Shown piece by piece: positions 8,501 through 14,990 of a stretch of 20,959 bases of DNA. Both the position numbers and the translations under genes were made by a program. Within the stretch, counting starts at the first letter, position 1. Each line of letters opens with the position of its first letter. Below the pieces are notes generated by a model. That model searched no databases. It had not been told where the DNA came from and worked only from the letters and a program-made list of their open reading frames with translations. The DNA is from a virus: positions 1-20,959 of the IMG/VR virus record IMGVR_UViG_3300032288_002779, one strand, 5' to 3'.

Positions 8501-10527
8501 GTCTTTACTTCCTCTTTAACCTTAGCAGGGATGGCTTCTTTGGTCCTTGTGGTAGTGACTTCAGGTTGGACGTTTCCTTTGCCCACTTCTTGCAATCCCA
8601 CTTCGGGTTGCCCTGTGCGTAACACGCCTTCATTTGTTGTTTGTTTTTGAATGGCATCTTGTTCTGATTTTATAGTTTCTAATGTAGCTTCTTCCTGTAT
8701 TTGATTCTCTTGAATACCTTTAATCTGAGTTCTAATTGCAGCAGCTTTATCTTTACCTGTTTGGGTAGTATTGCCTTCTAACTTTCTTAGTTGTAATTCT
8801 AAATCTGTGATAGCATTTAAACTTGGTTCATTTAAATCAGGGTTCCCTTGTCTTACTTGTTCTTTAACTGAATTAGTTACAATTTTATCTTGAATTTTAA
8901 ACTCTCTTCCTTCATAATCATTTTTTATATCAATCTTAGTTTGTTGTAATTGATCAGGAGTCATTGTATTAATAAGCTCATCCACTTGTTCTACAGTAGC
9001 TTTAGCACCATTTACTTTATAAGATGGTTTAGTTAATCTTGCCTGAAGTGTTGACCTGATACCACCCGGTAACTCAGCAAGACCTTCTAATGCAATATCA
9101 GATACATCCATTTCTTGACCAATAGCACCTCTTGCAGCAGCTTCACCTGCTGAACCACCTACTGCTTCAATACCTGCACCTGCTGCTGTAGCTCTTGTAA
9201 TTGCTCCTTTAGTAACTGCACCTGTTGCTGATTTTGCTGCAGATTTGCCTATTATTTTAGCACCAACTCCTGATGCTAATTTACCTGTAAATGCATCAAC
9301 CGTACCAATAATTGCACCTCTTGCAATGGCTTTATTTCTTATACTTTGTAATTTCTCAGGATTTTCAAGAATGGCTTTTACATTCTCTTTAGTCATTTCT
9401 TTTCCATTCAATTCATCTGTAAGTAATTCTCCAAATGTAGATCCCATTTCAACAACACTACTTGCTAATCCAAATGCATAAGGGATTGAAGCTTGTGCTC
9501 CTGCCAATGCCCCTGCTGCTGTACCTGCTACAGGAACAACTGCTGTACCTCCTGCTGCACCAATACCTGCCCCTGCAACAATTGCTGCTGCACCTGCTTT
9601 TAATGCATCTGTATTTGTAGCCATTGCTACTAAAGAACTTGAAAGAACTTCAGGAATAACTGTTGGATTTTTCACTAAACCTTTTATTACACCCCAAAAA
9701 CCTTTACCTTCTTCTTCATAAACTTTTTGGTAATCTAACATTTCTTGAGAAGGTCCCATTAATTGAGCATTCTTATTTGCATCAATAAATTTTTGTATTT
9801 GTTCAGGAGTAGCTTTTGTTCCTTGTAATAATAAATTATCAGCTTCTTGTGCAGCAGTCCCTTGTCTATAACCTGAAGCCACACTACGTGCAATATCGTC
9901 AACAAAATCACCTATTCCAACAGGAGAAATTTTATCAAATCCTCTTAATACATCACCAAATGCTCCTGTAAAATAATCTGCTTCTTCTTTTTCTTCTTCA
10001 ACTTTTACAAATTCACCGTTAGCTAACATTTCATCAAACTTAGCTCCGTAGTAACCTTTTAATTCTTGTTCAGTTGCTATGGCTCCATTTGCTGTTTTAT
10101 ATTTAGCAGAAGGGGTAGGTTGTTTTATTTTTACTGTACCTGCTTGCTCATCAGGAGTTAACGCATTGTAATTAGGATCTGCTATCTTTTGATTAAAAAC
10201 TCCAAGTGGCGGTTGGTCCATTTGTTGTCTAGTATCAGGAACGTCAGTTGGTCTAACAGGAATTGCATTACTTTGAGAAGATTGCGAAACCGAAGAAGTA
10301 TTTTCCGAAGGAGACCCCGTATAAGGTTGAACTCCGGGTATTGCGCTTGGTGCTTGCTCTTGCTGAGGAGCCATTGGAAGTATGGGGACTTTTTTTTTTA
10401 ATTCTGTACCATCTTCAATTTTTACAAACGCCCCACTAGCTAACATTTCATCAAACTTTGCTCCATAATAACTTCTTAACTCTTGTTCAGTAGCTATAGT
10501 GCCGTTTGCTGTTTTATATTTATTCAT
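2506..10527 (-). CDS. Giant virion / ejected polyvalent-type protein with zincin motif (2673 aa)
   Basis: No full-length homologue is recognised. Visible layout: two copies of a ~35-residue motif (4-38 and 143-177) joined by a Gln/Pro/Ser-rich linker; a Gly/Ala hydrophobic stretch (about 311-355); a low-complexity charged region (about 500-750); a globular region (about 760-1105) beginning IQSFNGIPMITG; a zincin-type motif H1176-E-F-G-H1180 with acidic residues E1227/E1228/E1232 downstream that could supply the third metal ligand; about 1000 residues of helical, Lys/Glu-rich sequence; a second hydrophobic segment (about 2377-2403) before an acidic DDEEEDE run; and a basic tail with repeated SSKFG. 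This multi-domain architecture fits the phage 'polyvalent' proteins that are packaged and injected with DNA. Being last and largest in the late operon after two internal-virion-like genes suggests a gp16-like ejection or crAss-like cargo protein. Peptidase activity is predicted only. A virion RNA polymerase is unlikely, as no DxDGD motif was found. Confidence 0.8.
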   Translation of the reverse strand: MNKYKTANGTIATEQELRSYYGAKFDEMLASGAFVKIEDGTELKKKVPILPMAPQQEQAPSAIPGVQPYTGSPSENTSSVSQSSQSNAIPVRPTDVPDTRQQMDQPPLGVFNQKIADPNYNALTPDEQAGTVKIKQPTPSAKYKTANGAIATEQELKGYYGAKFDEMLANGEFVKVEEEKEEADYFTGAFGDVLRGFDKISPVGIGDFVDDIARSVASGYRQGTAAQEADNLLLQGTKATPEQIQKFIDANKNAQLMGPSQEMLDYQKVYEEEGKGFWGVIKGLVKNPTVIPEVLSSSLVAMATNTDALKAGAAAIVAGAGIGAAGGTAVVPVAGTAAGALAGAQASIPYAFGLASSVVEMGSTFGELLTDELNGKEMTKENVKAILENPEKLQSIRNKAIARGAIIGTVDAFTGKLASGVGAKIIGKSAAKSATGAVTKGAITRATAAGAGIEAVGGSAGEAAARGAIGQEMDVSDIALEGLAELPGGIRSTLQARLTKPSYKVNGAKATVEQVDELINTMTPDQLQQTKIDIKNDYEGREFKIQDKIVTNSVKEQVRQGNPDLNEPSLNAITDLELQLRKLEGNTTQTGKDKAAAIRTQIKGIQENQIQEEATLETIKSEQDAIQKQTTNEGVLRTGQPEVGLQEVGKGNVQPEVTTTRTKEAIPAKVKEEVKTKEQIDAEAEKLHALLGTPSGEPKFRLAEETEKPLTTDTEVIEKEMNNMPAVELNFTEPEVSQKGLKVNPVAESNSTVKIDEKTSKDLLKPIQSFNGIPMITGMSDMLSAGKIKDSEGNEMDVEGGLLFNVLGKNKEAAWAGVNKESAQAQYDNAVKLYESNKELFDRLWSEGKLPDGHIPMAIMRMADTAVNSNEAVFRWILPTVEKFSKKNNVNAMKAFIESVKEKLNTKSEADTASAQRILDFIKEKKITSLNQFLKEIISDSNNRAKGNVESKLKLDNRSMIYDLIFAPKGIRTASKPTVKALLSGTDNSKNKLFTSDVIYSAVGEPSMLKTKQGEVVSVVGIDVKNGGVIPVEHGNYGFGPKGKTIALIENPTHGIDVFPEWKAKTSRVFKENKAGKVPSPESVAIQTGGAFFTDKAFKGSKVSVGLIDDLNLLIGKLRFAFPSVSVSTTQEEFNNIVNSPDVRTQVSNGKIILGVTKDGKIYLNPEMASLKTPIHEFGHIWIDFLRSDESGKKGTDLLDKGLELIKDTEEHKRAIEKYGNNDLALEEALVELMANKGSTIINAAKKSQFKSWLNAVFKYIQEKFITFKDLDINKISKIKLEDFINTGLADLFSGKEVSAKFAPELSDAAFKARMSAITDINEIIKIGRANGISEEAITKVLKDKNFSEQEITSAFEKPIEAAKKVQLSEEVLPGYDRMMQEVDGIIQRSRERGASNEKIKESVMNYVTKSSVYERATDVQREKLVRDVNKMFGVKEKSAPSAEKIIGDIKDVTKITMTEKQGLVKQIKDLARGAKDAKMAFMKASNLLSKEIQELVSSGKVTVKQMSSILRRFSSVNVLNEKSVEKFVGYMSNVFEDAEYANKIDIARNLLTTAKKNIGTKIGISDGLILPLQKLFSINPNLIPESVLDKYLSLVDMFGKKQAVLALDEKSEVTKTTQDILKAIEVEQSLVDELSDRFNASENRVFDEDGKLDYAASLKQMVKQEEITEDDADIMRKYKSDIIPQVEKAKMTEEEIAEEKKQLINTLKQTEVNSKDLPTQDERKLAKQLKDLASTDAIEKLNNTDLKNLLKVFDNINNNYLPHYAELMVEKLNAINDAKTLTSAVKRAVVAPISGLYSRIKAIVTRSGRTGISEMIRRNPLFYVDQLFGDFKTKDIFNSILNKVSEGESKFKADLKRVQNILEKAEERVAKSFKLNANKTLMSKFKMMTYMVQLENDSNQGSKQVNPAADYLKATIKHIDEGKSQFGQRDSDMLQEILDKYTDSNGDIDNQKLYNSFNEAEKSAIKDIRGINESLKEKAEYTAAIIRGDRINPLSNYVHLNVLHEHKPNDLTSGVAFVNDYNNSMRPSTKAKSLIERTGKVSPLNFDVFASAQRGAKFVLMDYNLTAPIRTARKTIKQTIANFEEQGRIPKEKRQIINAIDSAFEEATENVLTNSFVNNSLVDDAVDYINKQGYRAVLAGTSRFVSELISNIGFAVISDPKAFSTGVANKGFIMSADAPLVMENVNSKQTNRIFPTDTLSGKLIDTNILQQTSGIRGAKSKNPVKNKIQQIWNLSGKKYLNIVELTADALISTPDKLVMRPMWFGSFANEFKKITGEKVDFDKIASNDEKYMEQNKEAIEKAKTTADERAIMTGATDNPFMGILKGTVKPDQKFLPTAFNNFNNFMTRFLIFEYVTARTGIMAAMGNGSLSKKQGAAVLGAVTTRMVVYTLLTQMIGTGLMGLVIGGDDEEEDEKSFMQKLGQAFASTFTSMVIGRDFGNATKQMLNIGIERVNENYLDFLREGDYDPYKDAIQYSIVPPEKEGEKNDLSDLLFNMGGVFGPTLKTANFLYKKAREKEKEDDEAYDRQQQEINVRIPLEILGTLGFVPLYKDIRKAVLKDMYSGIKDAEESAADKKRVEQEKLQGYKNQEDMKRYDPKLWDETYGPNSPDYDEEQAKKNLKREKDKLEREMKDEMYDYVPKKKSKGGFGSSKFGEGQKKSKEGFGSSKFGSK
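2516..2603 (-). repeat. 48-base tandem repeat encoding the SSKFG tail of the giant protein
   Basis: Two 40-base units at 2516-2555 and 2564-2603 differ at only three positions and are offset by 48 bases (16 codons). They encode KKSK-G/E-GFGSSKFG twice, at residues about 2643-2655 and 2659-2671. The unit keeps the reading frame, so copy-number change would lengthen or shorten the basic Gly/Ser/Lys/Phe tail without breaking the gene. Confidence 0.9.
9997..10518 (-). repeat. Duplicated 105-base motif at the N-terminus of the giant protein
   Basis: The segments 10414-10518 and 9997-10101 encode near-identical ~35-residue units (YKTANG-x-IATEQEL ... YYGAKFDEMLA-x-G-x-FVK). They are similar at the DNA level too, which points to a duplication rather than convergence. 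The copies are separated by about 104 residues of Gln-, Pro- and Ser-rich linker. The unit looks like a small helical module and may be a virion-binding or packaging tag; that role is a guess. Confidence 0.88.
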
Positions 10528-10539
10528 ATTTATAAATTA

Positions 10540-12366
10540 TTAATCTATACAATTTCCAAATTTATCTCTACCCTTACCACTCTTACAAGGTGGTAGTTGA
10601 TGTCTTTCTATAAATTGTTGTAATCCTTCAACTGCATCTTTTGATTCTTTTGTTGATAAATCTGTATCAAAAGGATATGTTTTTCCATCAGGAGCAGTAA
10701 TTAAAATACTGTTTCCAAATGTTCCTCCTGTATCTTTAACCACAAATCCTTGAGGCAAAATATCATCAAGTTTTACTTTTGCATCTTGTGATTTTGCAGA
10801 GAATATGTCAGGAGTTACTACAATTTGTTGTACTTTAGGAGCTGCTCCTTGCCTAATTGATTTAATATCTGTATAATCAGTATCTGCTATTGCTCCGTAT
10901 CCTGTTCCACCACCACCTGCTTTTACTGCTTGGTCTCTATCTACTACACCGTGAAGTTCAACTCCTTTTGCTGCAAAATCAGCTATGCTGATTGGGTTTT
11001 TATCTTTATCAAAATAAGAAATATCTCTATTTTTAGTAGGATCAGCATAAGTAAGTTTAATAATACCCGGAGAACTTGCATCAAGACCAATTAATCCTGC
11101 TTCTTGTGCTTTTGGTGTTCCTAATAATATATCTGTTGCTGCTTTTTTCTCTGCTGCTGTTTTACCTGTATATATTTGATTCCAAGCACCTGCTGCAGCC
11201 ATACTATCTTTCTTATCTTGACCTGCTTTAAATTTATATTCAGGTTCCGGAGGTGCGTAAGGAATAGTTGAAGTAACTTTAATATTTCTTTCTTGGTCAA
11301 ACTTATTTAGTAATGATGTTCTAATCCAATCCTCTGCTTCTTTCTTTTGTTCTTTATAATGTGGTGCATTTTCATCTAAAGTAACAAGTCCTGTTAAAGG
11401 GTCAACTTTTTTAAGTATTTTAGTCTTATCTGCTTTTGCTATATTTTCATCCCAAATATAAGAATCAGCATTATATTTACCTCCTAAGTTCTCAGTTAAT
11501 ATAGAACCAACTTGATATGGCGTTGGCAACCAAGCTTGTATTTGTTGAGTTAGTGATAAATTAAAATCATCAATTACTTTTTTATAATCTCCTAATTTAC
11601 CTTTTAATTCAGGGTGTTCTTTTTCAAGATTGTCTAATGCACCAACTCCCATTAGTTCAACAATACTACCTGCTTTTGAGTTATTAGCTATTTGATATAT
11701 GTAATCTTTTTGAGTTCCAACTGTAGGTACCCATTTGTTCATTATTTCCTCAATTTGTAATGTAGGGATTTTTTGAACAATTTGTCCCATTAAAACATTT
11801 ACAGGAGTACTCTTTTTTAAAACACGAACAGTCTTGCCATCTATTACTTTATCTTCATACAATCCCATACTAATATTAGCAGATAAAGGATCTATTATAG
11901 CTTTTGAATCTTTAAAAATTTTATATGCTTCTACATCAGCTTGATTGGATATATTTAACGCTTGTATTTTTCCTTTTTGATATAAATCTATTGTATTTTC
12001 TCTTTCAGCTTGAAGTGTTTTTTGCAAATCAAATAATATCTTTGTTTGAGAGTTATAATTTGCATCCCTTAATGTATAATCTCTAAGTTTCATTTTACCA
12101 CTTTTCAAAAGTCTATTATCAATTAATTTTTGCTCCATCATATCGTGAGCAAAATTATTAGTGGTAGCATTACCATCTTGCCATTTACCTTGTGGGGCAT
12201 TAGCAAGTTGTTCCATATCATCTTGGAATGCTTTTTGGATAGCAGCTTTTTTTTCTTCCCTAATCTTTGTCTCATCATCAAGCATAGTAGTAATGTCCCT
12301 ACCTACTTCTGCCCAATTTACTTGACTTTCTACTGTTCGTTCTACGTATTTATAAGCTGTTGACAT
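10540..12366 (-). CDS. Putative internal virion / ejection protein (608 aa), gp15-like by position
   Basis: This is a 608-aa hydrophilic protein with no recognised domain. The first ~140 residues are charged and helical (EEKKAAIQKAFQDDMEQL, LQKTLQAERENTIDLYQKG) and probably coiled coil. The middle (about 150-370) is mixed. The C-terminal third is beta-like, with ILITAPDGKTYPFDTD, and ends in a short Cys-containing tail (PPCKSGKGRDKFGNCID). No signal peptide, membrane segment or catalytic motif is evident. It lies between a 182-aa hydrophobic/helical protein and the 2673-aa protein, an order and size trend matching T7 gp14-gp15-gp16, so I infer an ejection protein that forms a conduit or rides in the capsid. 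It starts after an A/T-only leader and ends 12 bases before the giant gene. An ordinary tail or capsid accessory protein is an alternative. Confidence 0.75.
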   Translation of the reverse strand: MSTAYKYVERTVESQVNWAEVGRDITTMLDDETKIREEKKAAIQKAFQDDMEQLANAPQGKWQDGNATTNNFAHDMMEQKLIDNRLLKSGKMKLRDYTLRDANYNSQTKILFDLQKTLQAERENTIDLYQKGKIQALNISNQADVEAYKIFKDSKAIIDPLSANISMGLYEDKVIDGKTVRVLKKSTPVNVLMGQIVQKIPTLQIEEIMNKWVPTVGTQKDYIYQIANNSKAGSIVELMGVGALDNLEKEHPELKGKLGDYKKVIDDFNLSLTQQIQAWLPTPYQVGSILTENLGGKYNADSYIWDENIAKADKTKILKKVDPLTGLVTLDENAPHYKEQKKEAEDWIRTSLLNKFDQERNIKVTSTIPYAPPEPEYKFKAGQDKKDSMAAAGAWNQIYTGKTAAEKKAATDILLGTPKAQEAGLIGLDASSPGIIKLTYADPTKNRDISYFDKDKNPISIADFAAKGVELHGVVDRDQAVKAGGGGTGYGAIADTDYTDIKSIRQGAAPKVQQIVVTPDIFSAKSQDAKVKLDDILPQGFVVKDTGGTFGNSILITAPDGKTYPFDTDLSTKESKDAVEGLQQFIERHQLPPCKSGKGRDKFGNCID

Positions 12367-12393
12367 TGATAATTTTTTTTAATTTTAACTCTT

Positions 12394-12942
12394 TTATCCA
12401 AATAAAGGTGCTGCTTTATATAACTGTTTTCCAAAACTTGTAAGACCTTCCATACCTTGTTTCAATGATCTAGCACTTAATTCTTCAGTATTTGCTGCTT
12501 TTAATTGTTGACCTGCAACTTCTTCCAAATCTAATTGAGTACCTACATCACGAAGTCTACTTTCTTCTTGAGCACTTGCTTTTGCAAGATCACTTAATTC
12601 TTGACCCATTAATGATCTTACACCGGCTTGTGCATCATTCATACTCATTTGTATTCTTCCTGCAGTTGCTGATGCACCTCTTTCACTTTCTACACCTGCT
12701 TGTACAGCTAAAGCACCTTGAGAAAGAAGAGCTTCTCTTTGTAACTCATATGGTTCTTTTTGTATAGATAATGTGTCATAATAATTTACTTCAAGTTTTT
12801 GCTTAGCTGCTTGCATAGCTCTATCAGCATCAGCCTCAGCTTGACGTTGTGCTTTTTTTTGCTTACCTGCTTGTACAAATGACATAGCACTTGACCCCAC
12901 TGCTGCTGTCATACCTATTATTGCTGCTGTTGTAATTGCCAT
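12394..12942 (-). CDS. Putative internal virion protein, gp14-like (182 aa)
   Basis: This 182-aa protein begins with a hydrophobic Ala/Ile/Thr stretch (residues 2-24). A basic turn follows (KQKKAQRQ), then long Ala/Gln/Glu-rich helices up to about residue 160 and a Gly/Phe-containing end (KAAPLFG). The same layout, a hydrophobic N-terminus then Ala/Gln-rich amphipathic helices in about 190 residues, is seen in T7 gp14, the outer-membrane-side ejection protein; similarity here is of architecture and composition, not demonstrated homology. The gene starts one base after the acetyltransferase stop and precedes the 608-aa gene by 27 bases, the largest gap in the late operon. It could insert in the host envelope on ejection. 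Confidence 0.72.
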   Translation of the reverse strand: MAITTAAIIGMTAAVGSSAMSFVQAGKQKKAQRQAEADADRAMQAAKQKLEVNYYDTLSIQKEPYELQREALLSQGALAVQAGVESERGASATAGRIQMSMNDAQAGVRSLMGQELSDLAKASAQEESRLRDVGTQLDLEEVAGQQLKAANTEELSARSLKQGMEGLTSFGKQLYKAAPLFG

Positions 12943-12943
12943 A

Positions 12944-13354
12944 TTATAAAATTTTAACCATTTCTGTTGTATAAGTACTTCCTTTTATATATCCTATATC
13001 TTGGTATATATTTATAAGACTTTCGCTTTTAATTAATGCGTATATGTATTTATTTCCTGCTTTTTCACAAATACTTGTAAGTGATGATACCAATAACTTA
13101 ATGGCATCCTTTCTTTGTGGTTTTTTCGTATATTCCTTGTTCGATATTATCCAATCTACCCAAGCTGCTTTTGAATTGGTTATGTACATAAACCCTGCAC
13201 ATACCGGCACATCTTGGTCAAATACTATAATACCACCCTTCCCATTATCAGGGAGAAAATCTCTTTTAGGAGGTACCCATCCCCACTGTTTCCACCATAC
13301 CACAAGAATCTCATCATAATCATTTTCGTTCAGTTCTCGTATATATAACTCCAT
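12944..13354 (-). CDS. GNAT-like N-acetyltransferase (136 aa)
   Basis: The fold order of a GNAT enzyme can be followed: an N-terminal strand and helix (YIRELNENDYDEILVVW), a central strand pair with the V-x-AGF-x-Y-x-TNS block (residues 51-61), a strand WVDWIIS (65-71), the helix after R81 (AIKLLVSSL), a strand YIYALI and a C-terminal N114-I-Y-x-x-x-GY motif. The loop that normally binds the acetyl-CoA pyrophosphate (Q/R-x-x-G-x-G/A) reads KKPQRKDA and lacks the glycines, so activity or cofactor use may differ. Small GNAT-like proteins of this W-rich type are familiar in phages of this kind, often among structural genes. The substrate is unknown; acetylation of a virion or host protein is possible. 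It follows the 261-aa tail gene by 12 bases. Confidence 0.72.
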   Translation of the reverse strand: MELYIRELNENDYDEILVVWWKQWGWVPPKRDFLPDNGKGGIIVFDQDVPVCAGFMYITNSKAAWVDWIISNKEYTKKPQRKDAIKLLVSSLTSICEKAGNKYIYALIKSESLINIYQDIGYIKGSTYTTEMVKIL

Positions 13355-13366
13355 ATTGTCACAAAT

Positions 13367-14152
13367 TTAAGGAAAACTTTTCATTACTTCTGACTGAACT
13401 GCAAATAACTCAATTTTATCACTAGAAGTGTTCTCAATACTAAATGTACAATAATGTCCTAATACCCCGTGAGACTCAGCTACTGAATTTTTTATATATA
13501 AGAAAAATGCGTTTTGTATAGGTATTGGAGTAGCTCCCGGAACGGTGGTGTCAATAGTTAATTGATTTATACCATTGGGCAAGTCTACCGTAATAGCTGT
13601 AACTTTTCCTGCTAAAACAGGAACAGTATAAGGAGGCAGTGAAAAATATAATATATCTCCCACACTTATTATACTTCCTATAGCAATTAATGGAGAAACT
13701 GAAAATTTAACAATTACTGCTGAGCCACTTCCTGTAACTTGATAACTTCTTCCTATACCATTTACACTTCTAAGAGCAAGTTCACCTAGTGAATTGTTTC
13801 TTATAAATGCAAAATAAGAGGCTTCTTTTTTCTCAAACCAAGAAGCTTGAATAAATCCTGAATATTGCAGGTCTGTTTCTAACGCTGCGGACCAACTTGC
13901 ATCTCCTTGAAGATTAATGGTTTTAAATAATTTGTTCTCTAAAGGAGCTGTATTCAATACACTTTGTAATGTAGTAGGACTAAATTGTCCATAAAATGTA
14001 TTCCTAGCAGCATTTACATTGTGTCTATATAGGTTGCCTCCTTTAAAAGTATAGAAATAATTATTCATCCCAATCATCCAATCAGGGTAATATGAGTAAA
14101 AGGATACCCATCCTCCAACCATATCGCTATATGTTAATGTATAATTTGCCAT
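13367..14152 (-). CDS. Tail protein resembling the C-terminal piece of the muzzle/stabilization protein (261 aa)
   Basis: Residues 15-45 carry an aromatic block (WVSFYSYYPDWMIGMNN, then FYTFKGGNLYRHN) of the kind I know from the C-terminal portion of crAss-like and marine podovirus stabilization proteins, where it follows a beta-propeller. The remaining protein is beta-rich, with strands such as SGFIQASWFEKKE and YFAFIRN and a C-terminal half about small polar strands (VGDILYFSLPPYTVPV). Here it stands as a separate gene, two genes after the 1476-aa muzzle-like gene, which ends without this block. It probably assembles on the tail tip. The start follows the leader TAAAATAAAATAA. Homology to muzzle is from memory of the pattern and should be tested by profile search. 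Confidence 0.72.
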   Translation of the reverse strand: MANYTLTYSDMVGGWVSFYSYYPDWMIGMNNYFYTFKGGNLYRHNVNAARNTFYGQFSPTTLQSVLNTAPLENKLFKTINLQGDASWSAALETDLQYSGFIQASWFEKKEASYFAFIRNNSLGELALRSVNGIGRSYQVTGSGSAVIVKFSVSPLIAIGSIISVGDILYFSLPPYTVPVLAGKVTAITVDLPNGINQLTIDTTVPGATPIPIQNAFFLYIKNSVAESHGVLGHYCTFSIENTSSDKIELFAVQSEVMKSFP

Positions 14153-14165
14153 TTATTTTATTTTA
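14153..14165 (-). promoter_or_regulatory. A/T-only translation leader without Shine-Dalgarno
   Basis: Read on the - strand this is TAAAATAAAATAA followed by the ATG of the 261-aa gene. Comparable leaders precede the 1476-aa gene (GCAAATAAAATAAA), the 271-aa gene (AAAAAATAT), the 182-aa gene (AAAATTTTATAAT) and the giant gene (AATTTATAAAT). None has a GGAGG-like element. This is the usual start context in Bacteroidota, so it supports that host assignment and the chosen starts. Confidence 0.6.
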
Positions 14166-14981
14166 TTAAGGTACAGGACAAGTAGGATAACCGGTGCCCA
14201 TAGTCTGAACATTAGCATACGGAGTACTTGTAAAATTATTTACATAATATATAACGTCAGGAGCAATTCTATAATATAAACCAACTGAAGCACCATCTCC
14301 GGGAAGTACTACTATAGAACCTATAGGAGTGCAACTATCATCATAAATAGTACAATTAACATTTATTGCAGGAGGTTCACAAGCAGCTTCACAAGCTTCT
14401 AAGTTAATATAATCACCACCACTACCACTAACTTCTACACAAGTACCTGACTCGCAATTATATGATGTAACAGGAGTAAGACTACAAACTGCTTCACACT
14501 CTACCAATGTAGCATAGGTTCCACTTCCATCTCCCGGATCAATACAAGTTCCTGATACACAATTAAAAGAAACAGGTTCTGAACAAGGTGTTATTGAGAT
14601 AAATCCTGAATGAGGAAATCTATAGTCATAACAATTTACACCGTCACTATAAAATCCTGCAGGAGCCTCAATAGTCATAGCTTCATCTACCCATAAATAA
14701 CAATAATATAGTACAAGTTCTTCACAGTTACTATAGTAAGTGGTAGTTGTTTGTGTACAAGCATCTGTACAATCTACTGTACTATAACCTAATTCGTACA
14801 CAACAGAGCAAGATGGACAAGTTTGTTGTGGTAATAAAACACAATCTACTTGTTCCCTTGAGATTACTCCATCTGAATAGAATCCATCAAGAGCACAAGT
14901 AGTTAATGCACTATCTGTAAATACAGCAGTAGCTGACCCAAGAGATGGTGCATTTATGTAATATGATGAAGATATTGCCAT
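14166..14981 (-). CDS. Cysteine-rich repeat protein, probable tail/receptor-binding component (271 aa)
   Basis: The protein has 21 cysteines and two kinds of internal repeat. The first is a GFYSDGV block at residues 33-39 and 109-115, preceded each time by a FTDSALTT/WVDEAMTI-like strand. The second is a disulfide-like cassette C-x-SGTC ... C-EA-x-C at residues 141-166 and 176-201, period 35. Similar 'SGTC...GSGTYATL-EC-x-x-C' cassettes occur in surface and tail proteins of Bacteroidota phages. No signal peptide is seen; the MAISSSYY start fits a cytoplasmic virion protein whose Cys pairs may bind metal or oxidise after lysis. It lies directly downstream of the muzzle-like gene (9-base gap) and before the 261-aa tail gene, so a tail-tip decoration or adhesin is inferred. 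Confidence 0.75.
   Translation of the reverse strand: MAISSSYYINAPSLGSATAVFTDSALTTCALDGFYSDGVISREQVDCVLLPQQTCPSCSVVYELGYSTVDCTDACTQTTTTYYSNCEELVLYYCYLWVDEAMTIEAPAGFYSDGVNCYDYRFPHSGFISITPCSEPVSFNCVSGTCIDPGDGSGTYATLVECEAVCSLTPVTSYNCESGTCVEVSGSGGDYINLEACEAACEPPAINVNCTIYDDSCTPIGSIVVLPGDGASVGLYYRIAPDVIYYVNNFTSTPYANVQTMGTGYPTCPVP
14379..14567 (-). repeat. Two-copy cysteine cassette (105-base period)
   Basis: Copies at 14484-14567 and 14379-14462 encode residues 139-166 and 174-201 of the 271-aa protein. Both have the spacing C-4-C-15-C-3-C between the four cysteines, with a conserved SGTC, a GSG turn and a C-EA-x-C end. The surface positions between them differ, as expected for a repeat that can vary while keeping its scaffold. 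Confidence 0.85.
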
Positions 14982-14990
14982 ATATTTTTT

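Noticed and set aside
2506-10527. The giant gene as a crAss-like virion RNA polymerase
   Set aside because: Size and position would fit, but no DxDGD-type catalytic motif was found; the protein has a zincin motif and long helical regions instead.
12367-12393. A possible promoter in the 27-base gap before the 608-aa gene
   Set aside because: The gap is A/T-rich but shows no convincing Bacteroidota -33/-7 pair (TTTG and TAnnTTTG) and looks the same as the translation leaders elsewhere.
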